Assembly (NCBI GenBank): GCA_019419895.1
Contig: JAHZIE010000027.1
Location: 18,654-35,978, forward strand
Source: Clostridiales bacterium
Lineage (GTDB): Bacteria > Bacillota > Clostridia > Oscillospirales > Acutalibacteraceae
Direction: 5' to 3'
DNA: 17,325 nucleotides
The notes under the pieces: model-generated
What the model was told of the DNA's origin: nothing
Database searches by the model: none
What the model saw: only the letters and a program-made list of their open reading frames with translations
Translations under genes and position numbers: made by a program
In this document: positions 7,351-14,652 of the stretch, piece after piece
Numbering within the stretch: the stretch's first letter is position 1
Layout: each line of letters opens with the position of its first letter

Positions 7351-8757
7351 TTAAATTCTGATTTTTGTCCATTTTCCCCCCTTAAACCGTATCGAGGTCA
7401 TCAAAAAGCGGAGGGTTTGATCAATCACAAGCCCAATCCAAACGCCAATCAGCCCCCAGCCAACGGGATAGCAGAAAACCCATGCGGAAATGGGACGGAA
7501 AATGGTGACGCTGATAAGGCTGACAAAGGCGACAAATTTGGTGTCCCCGCCGCCCCGCAGGCATCCTGAATAGATTACCTGGGAAATCTGCAAAAATACA
7601 ATCACAGAAATCAAAAGACTCAACGTTACCGAGACGTCCAATATCTCCTTTTCATTGGAAAAGAGCTCGAAAAGCCCCCTGCCAAAGAAGAGAAAAACCA
7701 AAAACAAAAGAAACGAACCCATCAATCCAACGATCTGACAGGACGCGCCATAAATCTTCGCCAAATCCGGCCTCTTTTTCCCCAGGCTCTGCCCCACCAT
7801 AGCGACGCACGCCACAGACAAACCATCCCCGATGGAAAAAGAAATGGAGAGGAGATTCATGCCTATCTGATGGGCGGCAAAGGCGTTGGTGCCCAGCTTT
7901 GCCACAATAATGGCAAAAATCATAAAACCTACGCGGAGAAAAAGCTGTTCCGCCAAGGTGCTGCTTCCCAGGTTTGCAATAGACTTCATCGTCCGTTTTT
8001 CAAATCTCCAATTTTTAAAGCAGGAAAGGGAAACAAAATTTTCCCGTTTTCTCAGGGATAATATGGACATCACACAGGCGCATACCGTTCCAATTACAGT
8101 CGCGATGGCCGCTCCCGCGACTCCCAGCTTTGGAAACCCAAAATTTCCTCCAATGAGAAGGTAGTTAAAAACCACGTTGACAAGATTGGAGGTAATATTG
8201 GTATACATGGCAATCTTTGTGTTGCCAATGCCCCTTTGCGCCGCGTTGATTACCATGGAAATTACATTAAAAATCATTCCTCCCACAATAATCTGGAAGT
8301 AGATGGTCGCGTATTCTATTGTGTCAGCCTCCGCGCCGGCCATTTTCATGATATCCCTGGCAAAGACCACGCCGATTATACTTAAAATGACAGTAAATAT
8401 CCCCACCAGCATGATGGCCTGCATCAGGACGCGGTTGGCGCTTTCCCGATCCCCTTCTCCCTTTCTTCTTGCCACAATGGCGGAAACCGCCACATTCAGG
8501 GAAAGAAACACAGCCAAAAAAATAAATTTGGGCTGATTAGTCAACCCCACCGCCGCAATGGCATAGGAACCCAAAGAGCTTACCATAAGGGAATCGATTA
8601 ACCCCACCAGGCTGACAAGAAAAGATTCCAGCATGGACGGCCAGGCAACGCGCAGGGTATATTGCAGCACACTTTTTCCAGAAGGCAGCTCTCCCAACGC
8701 CTCGGATTTTCTTAATAAACGTCTTCCGTCAAATATCGCGCAGACAGGATTTCCCAA
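7351..8757 (-). CDS. MATE-family multidrug/cation efflux transporter
   Basis: The 468-residue product is an integral membrane protein with about 12 hydrophobic segments, the normal length and layout of MATE exporters, which move cationic drugs or metabolites out of the cell against Na+ or H+. Typical segments are PSMLESFLVSLVGLIDSLMV near the N-terminus and, starting the second six-helix bundle, STLAEQLFLRVGFMIFA; the FNVISMVINAAQRGIGNT and SGCLRGGGDTKF loops are characteristic repeats of the two halves. The start is TTG at 8757, supported by GGAAGGGG about 10 bases upstream; no in-frame ATG precedes the first helix. It is a single gene, convergent with the FRG gene. Substrate not predictable. 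Confidence 0.92.
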   Translation of the reverse strand: MGNPVCAIFDGRRLLRKSEALGELPSGKSVLQYTLRVAWPSMLESFLVSLVGLIDSLMVSSLGSYAIAAVGLTNQPKFIFLAVFLSLNVAVSAIVARRKGEGDRESANRVLMQAIMLVGIFTVILSIIGVVFARDIMKMAGAEADTIEYATIYFQIIVGGMIFNVISMVINAAQRGIGNTKIAMYTNITSNLVNVVFNYLLIGGNFGFPKLGVAGAAIATVIGTVCACVMSILSLRKRENFVSLSCFKNWRFEKRTMKSIANLGSSTLAEQLFLRVGFMIFAIIVAKLGTNAFAAHQIGMNLLSISFSIGDGLSVACVAMVGQSLGKKRPDLAKIYGASCQIVGLMGSFLLFLVFLFFGRGLFELFSNEKEILDVSVTLSLLISVIVFLQISQVIYSGCLRGGGDTKFVAFVSLISVTIFRPISAWVFCYPVGWGLIGVWIGLVIDQTLRFLMTSIRFKGGKWTKIRI

Positions 8758-8918
8758 TGCTCACATTCCCCTTCCAATTTGCTTTGCCGTTCTCTGATTC
8801 CGCGTTTTCCGCAAAAAATAAATCTTCCTTTTGATGGAAGATAAGAATTCAAGCTTTCATTTGTCACTTTTCCAGCCCAGGAACTGTTTTTATGTTCCCC
8901 AACGAAATTAATTCCCAT
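8712..8918 (-). CDS. Possible small protein overlapping the MATE start (uncertain)
   Basis: An open frame of 68 codons begins at ATG 8918, 9 bases after a GGAGAG SD-like site (8928-8933), and ends inside the MATE gene in another frame, overlapping its TTG start by 46 bases. The product is polar with two cysteines and matches no family I recognise. Translation could couple to the MATE gene. Against it, a TATAAT sequence (8917-8922, minus strand) overlaps the ATG; if that is the promoter -10, the ATG is not transcribed. Treat as a candidate only. Confidence 0.2.
   Translation of the reverse strand: MGINFVGEHKNSSWAGKVTNESLNSYLPSKGRFIFCGKRGIRERQSKLEGECEHWEILSARYLTEDVY
8809..8842 (-). terminator. 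Attenuator-like hairpin in the MATE leader
   Basis: On the minus strand ATCTTCC, the loop ATCAAAA and GGAAGAT form a 7-base-pair stem followed by TTATTTTTTG. It has the form of a weak intrinsic terminator placed between a possible -10 box (8917-8922) and the MATE start at 8757, so it may control read-through. No known riboswitch consensus was recognised. Confidence 0.4.
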
Positions 8919-8943
8919 TATAGCCAACTCTCCGGACTATAAT

Positions 8944-9170
8944 ATTCTTAATTGGCATTAATATTTTTTTCTTCCATATATACAAAAAACCGTCTTTTAT
9001 TTCGTAGAGAATCACGGCGTTTTGATACAATATTGTAAAAACTGACCATATCATAACGGGACAGCGTTCCACGCAGCACGACTTTAAGTTCTATCTGACT
9101 GGCGCCCAAGCCCTGACGCCGCTCTCCCCTTCTTTCTATTCTCTGCCTTTTCCCCGTCAAAGCGATACAG
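8944..9170. other. Gene-free spacer with one perfect palindrome
   Basis: No supported gene. A frame of about 100 codons crosses it on the minus strand but also runs through the terminator at 9171-9222 and is rejected. TACAATATTGTA at 9026-9037 is a perfect 12-base palindrome and could be an operator, but no convincing promoter surrounds it. Confidence 0.4.
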
Positions 9171-9222
9171 CAAAAAGAGGCCGGAGACAAGCGCCCAAAT
9201 GGGTACCTTGCTCCGGCCTCTT
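9171..9222 (-). terminator. Intrinsic terminator of the ABC importer operon
   Basis: AAGAGGCCGGAG (9222 to 9211 on the minus strand) pairs perfectly with 9186-9175 around a 24-base loop, and a TTTTT tract follows. It lies about 40 bases after the permease stop codon. Confidence 0.82.
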
Positions 9223-9264
9223 CTATTTTCATCTGGGAGATATCCTTCATTTCAAAAGAAAGCT

Positions 9265-10878
9265 TTATACGGACATAACCTCTTTTTCCTCTCTCTGCTC
9301 CCTTTTAGCCACCGCTCTCTTGACAAAAAAGACAACTGCTTTTTCCACCAGGTTGATCGCCAAAATCATCAGGGAAACAAGCGCCGTTCCCTCAATGAAG
9401 GACTGCGCTTCCAGCTGAGGGATCATCAGGGCGAGAGGCATGGTGCGGAAATTCATCAGGAAGGAAACCGCTGAAATGGTTATCATGGCATTGACAAAGA
9501 AGTAGCTGTACATCTCCGCGATGGTCGCCTTTGTGCAGGGAATATAAACGGAGAAGAGCATTCTGAAACGGCTGATCCCCAATGTCTGGGACACATCCTC
9601 CAAGTTGGAATTGAATTTGGACAGGGAATTATAGGCCAGCAGATAAGGGGAGGAAAAGAAGTGGACGATATTGACAATGACCAAAATGAAAATAGTCGAA
9701 TAGATGGGCACGTTCTTAAAGGTGAATACGAAGGAAAGGCCCAAAACAATCCCAGGTATTGCCAGGGAGAGCATGCTGATAAAATGCAGCGCCTTGTTGG
9801 AAACTGCTTTCTGAGATCTCGCGGTGACGTAGGCGGAAAAATAGGAAAAACAGGTTCCAACCAGGGCGGTCAGCAAGGCAATCGCCAGGGAATTGACCAG
9901 ATAAGTCCCGATACCGCCGGAAAGCAGCTTGTGAACATTATCCAAAGAGAAGGTCATATCAATGGGATACTTCTTGACAAAGCTCAGGCAGATAAACGCG
10001 AGAATGGGCAGGCAGATGAGCAGCAGCACTACCGCGAAAATAATATACACCGCGATATCCCGCTTTTTATTTTCCTCGATCTGGTAGGTTTTGGTCACCG
10101 TGCTGTTGGATACTCCGGAACCGCTCTTTTTCAGATCCATCAAAAAGGCAATCACAGCGGGCAGCAGCAGCACGACGCCGACAACGGCGCCATTGGAGAA
10201 ATTCATCATGCCGATGACTTCCCGGTACATGTAAACAGGCAGCGTCATCTCCGTCCCGCCCGTCATCAGGGGAACGCCATAGTCAGTAAAGACCATGGTA
10301 AACACAGCCAGCACAGCGGAAATCACCGTCCGCTTCATAGAGGGGAGGGTGATGGTCAAAAACTGCTTCCATTTTGACAGTCCCAGCACACCCGCCGCTT
10401 CGTAAATGGTAAAATCCTCATATTGAAAGGAGTCGTGAAACATCAGGAAAGACACCGGGAAGGAATAAAGAACGGAACCCATGACGATCCCGGGATATCC
10501 ATACAGCCCGATATTCAGGCCAAAAAGGTTGGTGAGCAGGCCATTGTCTCCAAAGAGAAGTACCAGTCCCATTCCATGGGAGATGCTGGGAATCAGCATG
10601 GGGATGGTGAACAGGACGACAAAAACCGATTTAAAGCGAATTCGGGAGCGGTTGAGGAGAAAAGCAAGGAAAAAGGAAAGGACAACTGAAATCACCGTGG
10701 CCATCAGTGTTGTGAGGACCGAATTTTTCAGCATGGGCCAAAACTGCTGGGAGGAAAATACGCTCTGGATATTCTCCCCGCGGATGTTGCTGAAAAGAAC
10801 TACCATCGGCAGAACAACCGTAATGGTGAGATAGAGGATCAACAAATACTTTGCTGCAAAAAACTTCTTATTCTTCAT
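9265..10878 (-). CDS. ABC importer permease, two fused transmembrane domains
   Basis: The 537-residue product starts at ATG 10878, which overlaps the end of the ATPase gene by 11 bases and has a GGGAAAG site upstream. It contains two binding-protein-dependent permease domains in one chain. The first (about 50-250) has the cytoplasmic EAA loop YEAAGVLGLSKWKQFLTITL (159-178); the second (about 325-530) has LEDVSQTLGISRFRMLFSVY (426-445). Two-in-one permeases of 500-560 residues are typical of FbpB-type Fe3+ importers and of related phosphonate/thiamine systems. It forms the membrane channel with two copies of the ATPase encoded just upstream and receives substrate from the binding protein. Last gene of the operon. 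Confidence 0.93.
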   Translation of the reverse strand: MKNKKFFAAKYLLILYLTITVVLPMVVLFSNIRGENIQSVFSSQQFWPMLKNSVLTTLMATVISVVLSFFLAFLLNRSRIRFKSVFVVLFTIPMLIPSISHGMGLVLLFGDNGLLTNLFGLNIGLYGYPGIVMGSVLYSFPVSFLMFHDSFQYEDFTIYEAAGVLGLSKWKQFLTITLPSMKRTVISAVLAVFTMVFTDYGVPLMTGGTEMTLPVYMYREVIGMMNFSNGAVVGVVLLLPAVIAFLMDLKKSGSGVSNSTVTKTYQIEENKKRDIAVYIIFAVVLLLICLPILAFICLSFVKKYPIDMTFSLDNVHKLLSGGIGTYLVNSLAIALLTALVGTCFSYFSAYVTARSQKAVSNKALHFISMLSLAIPGIVLGLSFVFTFKNVPIYSTIFILVIVNIVHFFSSPYLLAYNSLSKFNSNLEDVSQTLGISRFRMLFSVYIPCTKATIAEMYSYFFVNAMITISAVSFLMNFRTMPLALMIPQLEAQSFIEGTALVSLMILAINLVEKAVVFFVKRAVAKREQREEKEVMSV

Positions 10879-11650
10879 GGCTTTCCCGTCCTGTATACCG
10901 CAGAAGATCCTGGTATTTCTTATCAAGCTGTTCCACGACAAATTCTGAAACATACTCGCTGGCAGGCTTCTGATAAATGATGTCCGGCGTATCCATCTGT
11001 TCCACATTTCCCTGGTTCATCACCATAATACGGTCACTGAGGAAAAACGCCTCCTCCTGATCGTGGGTAATAAACAAGGTTGTAACATGAAATTTCTTCT
11101 GTAAGGATTTCAGCTCCGCTTTCATTATTTCCCTGTTGGCAACATCCAGCGCGGAAATCGGTTCGTCCAAAAGGATAATATCGGGATTCATCGCGAGGGT
11201 TCTCGCGATCGCCACCCTCTGCTGCTGGCCGCCGGAGAGCTGCGCCGGTTTTTTGTTCATCTGATCAGACAGCCCCACCTGCTCCAATGTGCGCAGGGCG
11301 ATCTGCCGGGCCTCTTTTTTGGTATCCTTCCGCAGCGTGAGCGCATACTGGACATTCTGCAGAACCGTCATGTTGGGAAACAGGGCATAGTTCTGAAATA
11401 CAATCCCCATCCCCCGCTCAAAGCTGGGAAGCTTGGAAATATCCCTTCCACTTTTCAGTATTTCGCCGCCGTCGGCCTTCTCCAAACCGATTAAAATCCG
11501 CAGAAGAGTCGTCTTGCCGCAGCCGCTGGGCCCCAGGATGGAAAGGAACTCGCCCTCCATGAGGTCAAAGGACAAATTGTTGAGCACCGTCCTATTGTCA
11601 TAGCTTTTGCAGAGATTGCGCACCGAAAGCTTTGGTTTTAATACTTCCAT
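10868..11650 (-). CDS. ABC importer ATP-binding protein
   Basis: This 260-residue ATPase powers the importer. Walker A is GPSGCGKTT (40-48), the Q-loop glutamine is in VFQNYALFPNMTV (Q86), the ABC signature is LSGGQQQRVAIARTL (138-152), Walker B is IILLDEPISALD (158-169) and the H-loop histidine is in ITHDQEEA (H196). This is the PotA/FbpC/MalK-like group, but the protein is short: after about residue 230 there is no room for the C-terminal regulatory (TOBE) domain found in full-length FbpC or PotA. Its ATG at 11650 overlaps the end of the binding-protein gene by 13 bases and its stop overlaps the permease start, indicating translational coupling. Confidence 0.95.
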   Translation of the reverse strand: MEVLKPKLSVRNLCKSYDNRTVLNNLSFDLMEGEFLSILGPSGCGKTTLLRILIGLEKADGGEILKSGRDISKLPSFERGMGIVFQNYALFPNMTVLQNVQYALTLRKDTKKEARQIALRTLEQVGLSDQMNKKPAQLSGGQQQRVAIARTLAMNPDIILLDEPISALDVANREIMKAELKSLQKKFHVTTLFITHDQEEAFFLSDRIMVMNQGNVEQMDTPDIIYQKPASEYVSEFVVEQLDKKYQDLLRYTGRESHEE

Positions 11651-12618
11651 ATGGAAAGGAGCCTCTCTTTCTCTTTTTCATCTTCAATTCCCGTCATATC
11701 CGCGTATTGAATATCCTGGGGATAATTGGGAATCTTATTTTTCTGATTTTCATAGACCAGCTCAGGGGAAAAATTTTCCTTATCATAGACCATAAATTCA
11801 TTGATCACATAATCGTAGACCTCAGAAACGCCCTTCTTTTCCTGATGCCCCTCAATGATGGCAGTTCCTGTCAGGGAATAAGGAGAGCCTGTAGAAGGAT
11901 AAATAATCTCAAAGGGCTGGCCGTTATTGATTTCATTGACCGCCTGAAAGGTCAGCGCAAGCCCGATCCCAATCTCCCCCTGGGTCAGCAGCTTGATGGG
12001 GCCGGAACCCGAATCGGTAAACTGCTTTAAATTGCCGTAAAGCTGATCCACATAGGAAAGGGCCTGTTCCTCTCCCATCACATTCACCCAGTTTTTATAA
12101 AAAAAGTATCCTGTTCCGCTGGATTTTGGATCCGGCATTGCCACCAGATTGCGGTATTCGGGCTTTAGTAAATCCTCATAGGTGGCAGGCTTTTCCAGTC
12201 CGTATTTATCCAAGATCTCCGTATTTATTACCATAACCCCAGCTTGGCGTTCCCAAATCACCCAACGGTTATCATAATTTTCCGGCGCCAACTCCGGCAG
12301 GTAATCGATTCTGCTCCTTCCCGAAATATCCGCCAGGCTGTCCTTTATCTTGTTGAGATACCCTGTTTCCAACGCAAACATGATATCAACATCCGTATTC
12401 GTCCCTTCCGCCGATACTTTGGCCGCCGCCTTGCCGGTGGGCATATACATAACGACAATGTTATACTCGGGGAACTTTTTGTTCAGCTCCTCCTGGAGAT
12501 AGTCGTTCCGGAACTGCTCCGCCGAGGAACAGATGACAATGCTGTCTTTTCCGCCAAAATCCGCCATAAAAGTAAACGCCAGAGTCACAAGCAATAACGC
12601 GATAATTCCTTTTTTCAT
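11638..12618 (-). CDS. ABC importer extracellular substrate-binding protein
   Basis: The 326-residue protein starts at ATG 12618, 8 bases after a GAGG SD site; a longer frame to 12678 lacks a good SD. Residues 4-18 are a hydrophobic export signal (GIIALLLVTLAFTFM). The mature part begins SIVICSSAEQFRNDYL and contains PTGKAAAKVSAEGTNTDVDI, MPDPKSSGTGYFFYKNWV and FTDSGSGPIKLLTQGEIGIG, which match the AfuA/FbpA/PhnS-like periplasmic-binding superfamily that captures Fe3+, phosphonates, polyamines or thiamine. The ligand is not evident. No lipobox cysteine follows the signal, although Gram-positive binding proteins are normally lipoproteins; the helix may stay as an anchor. First gene of a three-gene operon. 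Confidence 0.92.
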   Translation of the reverse strand: MKKGIIALLLVTLAFTFMADFGGKDSIVICSSAEQFRNDYLQEELNKKFPEYNIVVMYMPTGKAAAKVSAEGTNTDVDIMFALETGYLNKIKDSLADISGRSRIDYLPELAPENYDNRWVIWERQAGVMVINTEILDKYGLEKPATYEDLLKPEYRNLVAMPDPKSSGTGYFFYKNWVNVMGEEQALSYVDQLYGNLKQFTDSGSGPIKLLTQGEIGIGLALTFQAVNEINNGQPFEIIYPSTGSPYSLTGTAIIEGHQEKKGVSEVYDYVINEFMVYDKENFSPELVYENQKNKIPNYPQDIQYADMTGIEDEKEKERLLSIWKY

Positions 12619-12713
12619 CTTACAGTCCTCACCTTGCCCCGCCTGTCCTACCAGTACGGAAGCGATATTCTTGCACAATTATGCAGGTCATTTCTGTTTT
12701 GTGAATATTTGAT

Positions 12714-12725
12714 AAAGTATACTTT
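12714..12725. promoter_or_regulatory. Perfect palindrome in the leader of the ABC importer operon
   Basis: AAAGTATACTTT is a perfect 12-base palindrome about 90 bases upstream of the binding-protein start. On the minus strand it contains TATACT, which with CTGAAA 17 bases upstream could be a second, weaker promoter; a repressor or metal-responsive regulator could bind here. Confidence 0.35.
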
Positions 12726-12790
12726 GATGAATGAATGTTTTCAGAATCTCTCTCAATTTATTTCATTCACCATTTAGTTCATTATTATAT

Positions 12791-12819
12791 ATAATACTGA
12801 AGTCAAAGAACAAAGTCAA
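12791..12819 (-). promoter_or_regulatory. Sigma-A promoter of the ABC importer operon
   Basis: Minus-strand TTGACT (12819-12814), exactly 17 bases, then TATTAT (12796-12791). Transcription would start near 12784 and leave a leader of about 165 bases before the binding-protein gene. A second TTGACT lies in the spacer (12806-12801). No known riboswitch was recognised in the leader. Confidence 0.65.
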
Positions 12820-12954
12820 TCATTTATACAGAGAATTTCAATTCATTTTTTTATTTTTCCGCGACAAAATAAACAACTGGAAAAATAAAGCCCTTTTTTT
12901 ATCCTTTGGCGAAAAATTGAAAATATATACTTTTTCCATCATCGCCTTTTGAAA

Positions 12955-12987
12955 CAAAAGAAAAAGGCATTCCTCATCGGAATGCCT
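12955..12987 (-). terminator. Orphan minus-strand intrinsic terminator
   Basis: On the minus strand AGGCATTCC, loop GATGA and GGAATGCCT form a perfect 9-base-pair stem followed by TTTTCTTTT. It is a classical terminator, but no clear gene is seen upstream of it on that strand, which points to a small RNA or a decayed gene between about 12990 and 13230. Confidence 0.75.
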
Positions 12988-13223
12988 AATATTATATTAT
13001 AATTATCCAAAAATATTTTGAAAGAAAAAGTATAAAAATAACCCCTCTTCTTTATCTTTCTCCCCCTATTTTCTGTTTTTTCAGCCTGTAAAATAAATAA
13101 TAGAAAAGACGCTGGGAATTCCGATTTTTCTCTTTTTATGGTATAACAGTCACAAAATCTTCGACTTTGGAAAAATTTCCGCCGGCGTGAAACACCTCCC
13201 GCAACAGGGCGGCAACATCACTC
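12988..13223. other. Gene-poor AT-rich stretch with a possible gene remnant
   Basis: No intact gene. On the minus strand 13225-13136 is a 29-codon open frame with protein-like content (includes LLREVFHAGGNFSKVEDF) ending in a stop, preceded in frame by a TAG and without a usable start. It could be the 3' remnant of a lost gene whose terminator survives at 12955-12987. TGGTATAAC at 13139-13147 on the plus strand is an extended -10-like motif of unknown relevance. Confidence 0.25.
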
Positions 13224-13252
13224 TTCTAACAAGTACTAATTTGTGGTATAAT
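13224..13252 (+). promoter_or_regulatory. Promoter of plsY with extended -10
   Basis: TGGTATAAT (13244-13252) is an ideal extended -10 box; the -35 at 13224-13229 (TTCTAA) is weak, as tolerated with an extended -10. Transcription would start near 13259, giving a leader of about 178 bases. Confidence 0.6.
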
Positions 13253-13258
13253 ATTTTT

Positions 13259-13436
13259 ATAAACCGCCAGCCCGATGAAATGAAGGGAGCCCGCGTAGGA
13301 AAGAACGGAGTTTTCCGTCTAAAAAGCGCGGATCCGCCTTCCGCCGTCGCGGCACCATAAAAGCACGGTAAGCTATCAGTGCCGATTTTGGATTTCTTCT
13401 GAAATGGCGCGGATGAAAAAGAGGGAGAGGTGTTTT
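13259..13436 (+). promoter_or_regulatory. Long, probably structured leader of plsY
   Basis: The leader is GC-rich compared with the DNA before it and contains nested complementary segments: CCGCG (13291-13295) with CGCGG (13327-13331) enclosing a symmetrical purine-rich internal loop and a hairpin ACGGA/TCCGT (13305-13318); then CGGCAC (13350-13355) with GTGCCG (13379-13384). It does not match riboswitch consensus sequences I know, and no T-box ACCGCGG-type motif was identified. It could be a cis-regulatory RNA or simply a long 5' UTR. Confidence 0.35.
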
Positions 13437-14048
13437 ATGAGACTGTTGTTCTATGCCGCTCTTGGATATTTGTCTGGCAGCGTTATGTTTGGCTATTGGA
13501 TCCCCAAGCTTGTGAAGAATATGGATGTCACAGAACTCAGCGGCGACCATAATCCGGGAACAGCGAACACATTTCTTCACGCCGGGCCTGTCTGCGGTGT
13601 GATGGTTCTTCTCTGCGATATACTGAAAGGCGCGCTTCCAGTATATTTGGCCGCCCGCCATATTCCCATCCAATCGGTTTGGTTCGCCTTTATCTTAATC
13701 GCCCCTGTGCTCGGCCACGCGTTTCCCGCCTTTTCTTCCTTTAAAAACGGGGGAAAATGCATCGCCGTATCCTTTGGTGTGCTGCTGGGCCTTTGGCCGG
13801 TACTCACCTGCTTGTTCCTTTTGGCCTTCTGGTATTTATTCTTTTCTCTAATTCTCGTCATTCGGCCCCACAGCCTCCGCACCGTTGTCACCTTTTTCTG
13901 CTGGGCGCTCAGCCAGCTTCTCCTGAAGACAATGGGTTCTATTGTCATCGCTTCCTTCTGTATCGCCATGATTGTCACCTTCAAGCATATAAAGGAGCTA
14001 AAAAAATCTGAGGAAAAACAGATTAAATTTTTGTTTCATCGGAAATAG
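13437..14048 (+). CDS. plsY: Acyl-phosphate:glycerol-3-phosphate acyltransferase, divergent PlsY family
   Basis: The 203-residue membrane protein starts at ATG 13437, 6 bases after GAGAGG; an upstream ATG at 13404 lacks an SD. PlsY transfers the acyl group from acyl phosphate to glycerol-3-phosphate, the first step of phospholipid synthesis in most Gram-positive bacteria. The family pattern is clear: a first membrane segment with YLSGSVMFGYWIPK, then the glycerol-phosphate loop LSGDHNPGTANTFLHAG, CDILKGALPVYLA, and the GHAFPAFSSFKNGGKCIAVS loop. The loop carries HNPGTANTF where classical PlsY has the GNIGATNV form, a variant seen in a divergent clostridial branch. A lysine-rich cytoplasmic tail closes the protein. 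It stands alone between its leader and a terminator. Whether it is the only PlsY in the genome cannot be seen. Confidence 0.85.
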   Translation: MRLLFYAALGYLSGSVMFGYWIPKLVKNMDVTELSGDHNPGTANTFLHAGPVCGVMVLLCDILKGALPVYLAARHIPIQSVWFAFILIAPVLGHAFPAFSSFKNGGKCIAVSFGVLLGLWPVLTCLFLLAFWYLFFSLILVIRPHSLRTVVTFFCWALSQLLLKTMGSIVIASFCIAMIVTFKHIKELKKSEEKQIKFLFHRK

Positions 14049-14081
14049 TTCGTTGGGGGCACCGCCCACAGCGGTTGAGGC

Positions 14082-14118
14082 CCGCCATAAAAATTCCCGA
14101 AGGGCGGCTTTATTTTTT
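14082..14118 (+). terminator. Intrinsic terminator after plsY
   Basis: CCGCC (14082-14086) pairs with GGCGG (14103-14107), with a small CCC/GGG helix inside the loop, and is followed by CTTTATTTTTT. It lies about 35 bases after the plsY stop. Confidence 0.65.
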
Positions 14119-14245
14119 CCGCACCGCCCTATCGCCTGCCATCTTGTCTTTTATCATCTTCTTCTGTTCTGCCGGGGATCATATTTTCTCTCTTTCCAGT
14201 TTTCACAAGGATTTCTTCCGTTGCCGGGAGAGATGACGCGGATCA
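14119..14245. other. Short gene-free spacer before the IS remnant
   Basis: No gene, promoter or clear repeat was found between the plsY terminator and the right end of the IS200-like element. Confidence 0.5.
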
Positions 14246-14256
14246 TTGACACAAGT

Positions 14257-14285
14257 AAATATCCCCGCGCGAAGCGGGGGTATTT
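14257..14285. repeat. Right-end hairpin of the IS200-like element
   Basis: AAATATCCCCGC (14257-14268) pairs with GCGGGGGTATTT (14274-14285), with one wobble, around GCGAA. IS200/IS605 ends carry such subterminal hairpins, which TnpA recognises as single-stranded DNA. Confidence 0.75.
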
Positions 14286-14360
14286 CAGTTTCGGGCAAAG
14301 TCCTAATATTACAGGCAACGCGTAAGTGCGTTTTTGTCGGCCTGCCAGCCACACGTTGGA

Positions 14361-14652
14361 TTACTTGCTACCCGTGAACGGGTCTCTGGGAGCGTAAAGA
14401 CTTATCCGATCACTTTCACGCTCTACCTTTAACTGATTCTCGATGTATTCTTTTATTGCCTTTGTGTTTTTTCCTACCATGTCCACATAATATCCTTTGC
14501 ACCAAAATTCTCGATTCCCATATGCAAATTTCATATCTCCAAATCTCTGATATATCAATAAACTGCTTTTTCCCTTGAGATATCCTATGAATCCTGATAT
14601 ACTCATCTTTGGCGGCAGCTAAGAAGATTGTGAATATGGCAATGTCCTCCTA
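14361..14652 (-). pseudogene. tnpA: IS200/IS605 TnpA transposase, N-terminally deleted and frameshifted
   Basis: From the ATG at 14606 to the stop at 14361 lie 81 codons matching the C-terminal half of Y1 (HUH) transposases: SISGFIGYLKGKSSLLIYQR, YGNREFWCKGYYVDMVGKN and AIKEYIENQL. The GYYVD segment is where the catalytic tyrosine region lies. Upstream in another frame CAT ATT CAC (14638-14630) encodes the metal-binding HIH, followed by LLS, then a one-base deletion before PPKMSIS, so the HUH motif is out of frame with the rest. Only about 15 bases separate HIH from an AGGAGG site, so the roughly 60 N-terminal residues of a normal 150-residue TnpA are missing. No accessory tnpB is present. 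Inactive. Confidence 0.82.

Noticed and set aside
8948..9250. A 100-codon minus-strand frame.
   Set aside because: It runs through the intrinsic terminator at 9171-9222 and has no SD or recognisable motif.
12731..12952. A 73-codon plus-strand frame with hydrophobic residues.
   Set aside because: It lies antisense over the strong promoter of the ABC importer operon; its hydrophobicity reflects AT-rich DNA.
13259..13436. T-box, c-di-GMP, TPP, SAM, fluoride or ydaO riboswitch in the plsY leader.
   Set aside because: None of the conserved core sequences of these classes could be found by eye.
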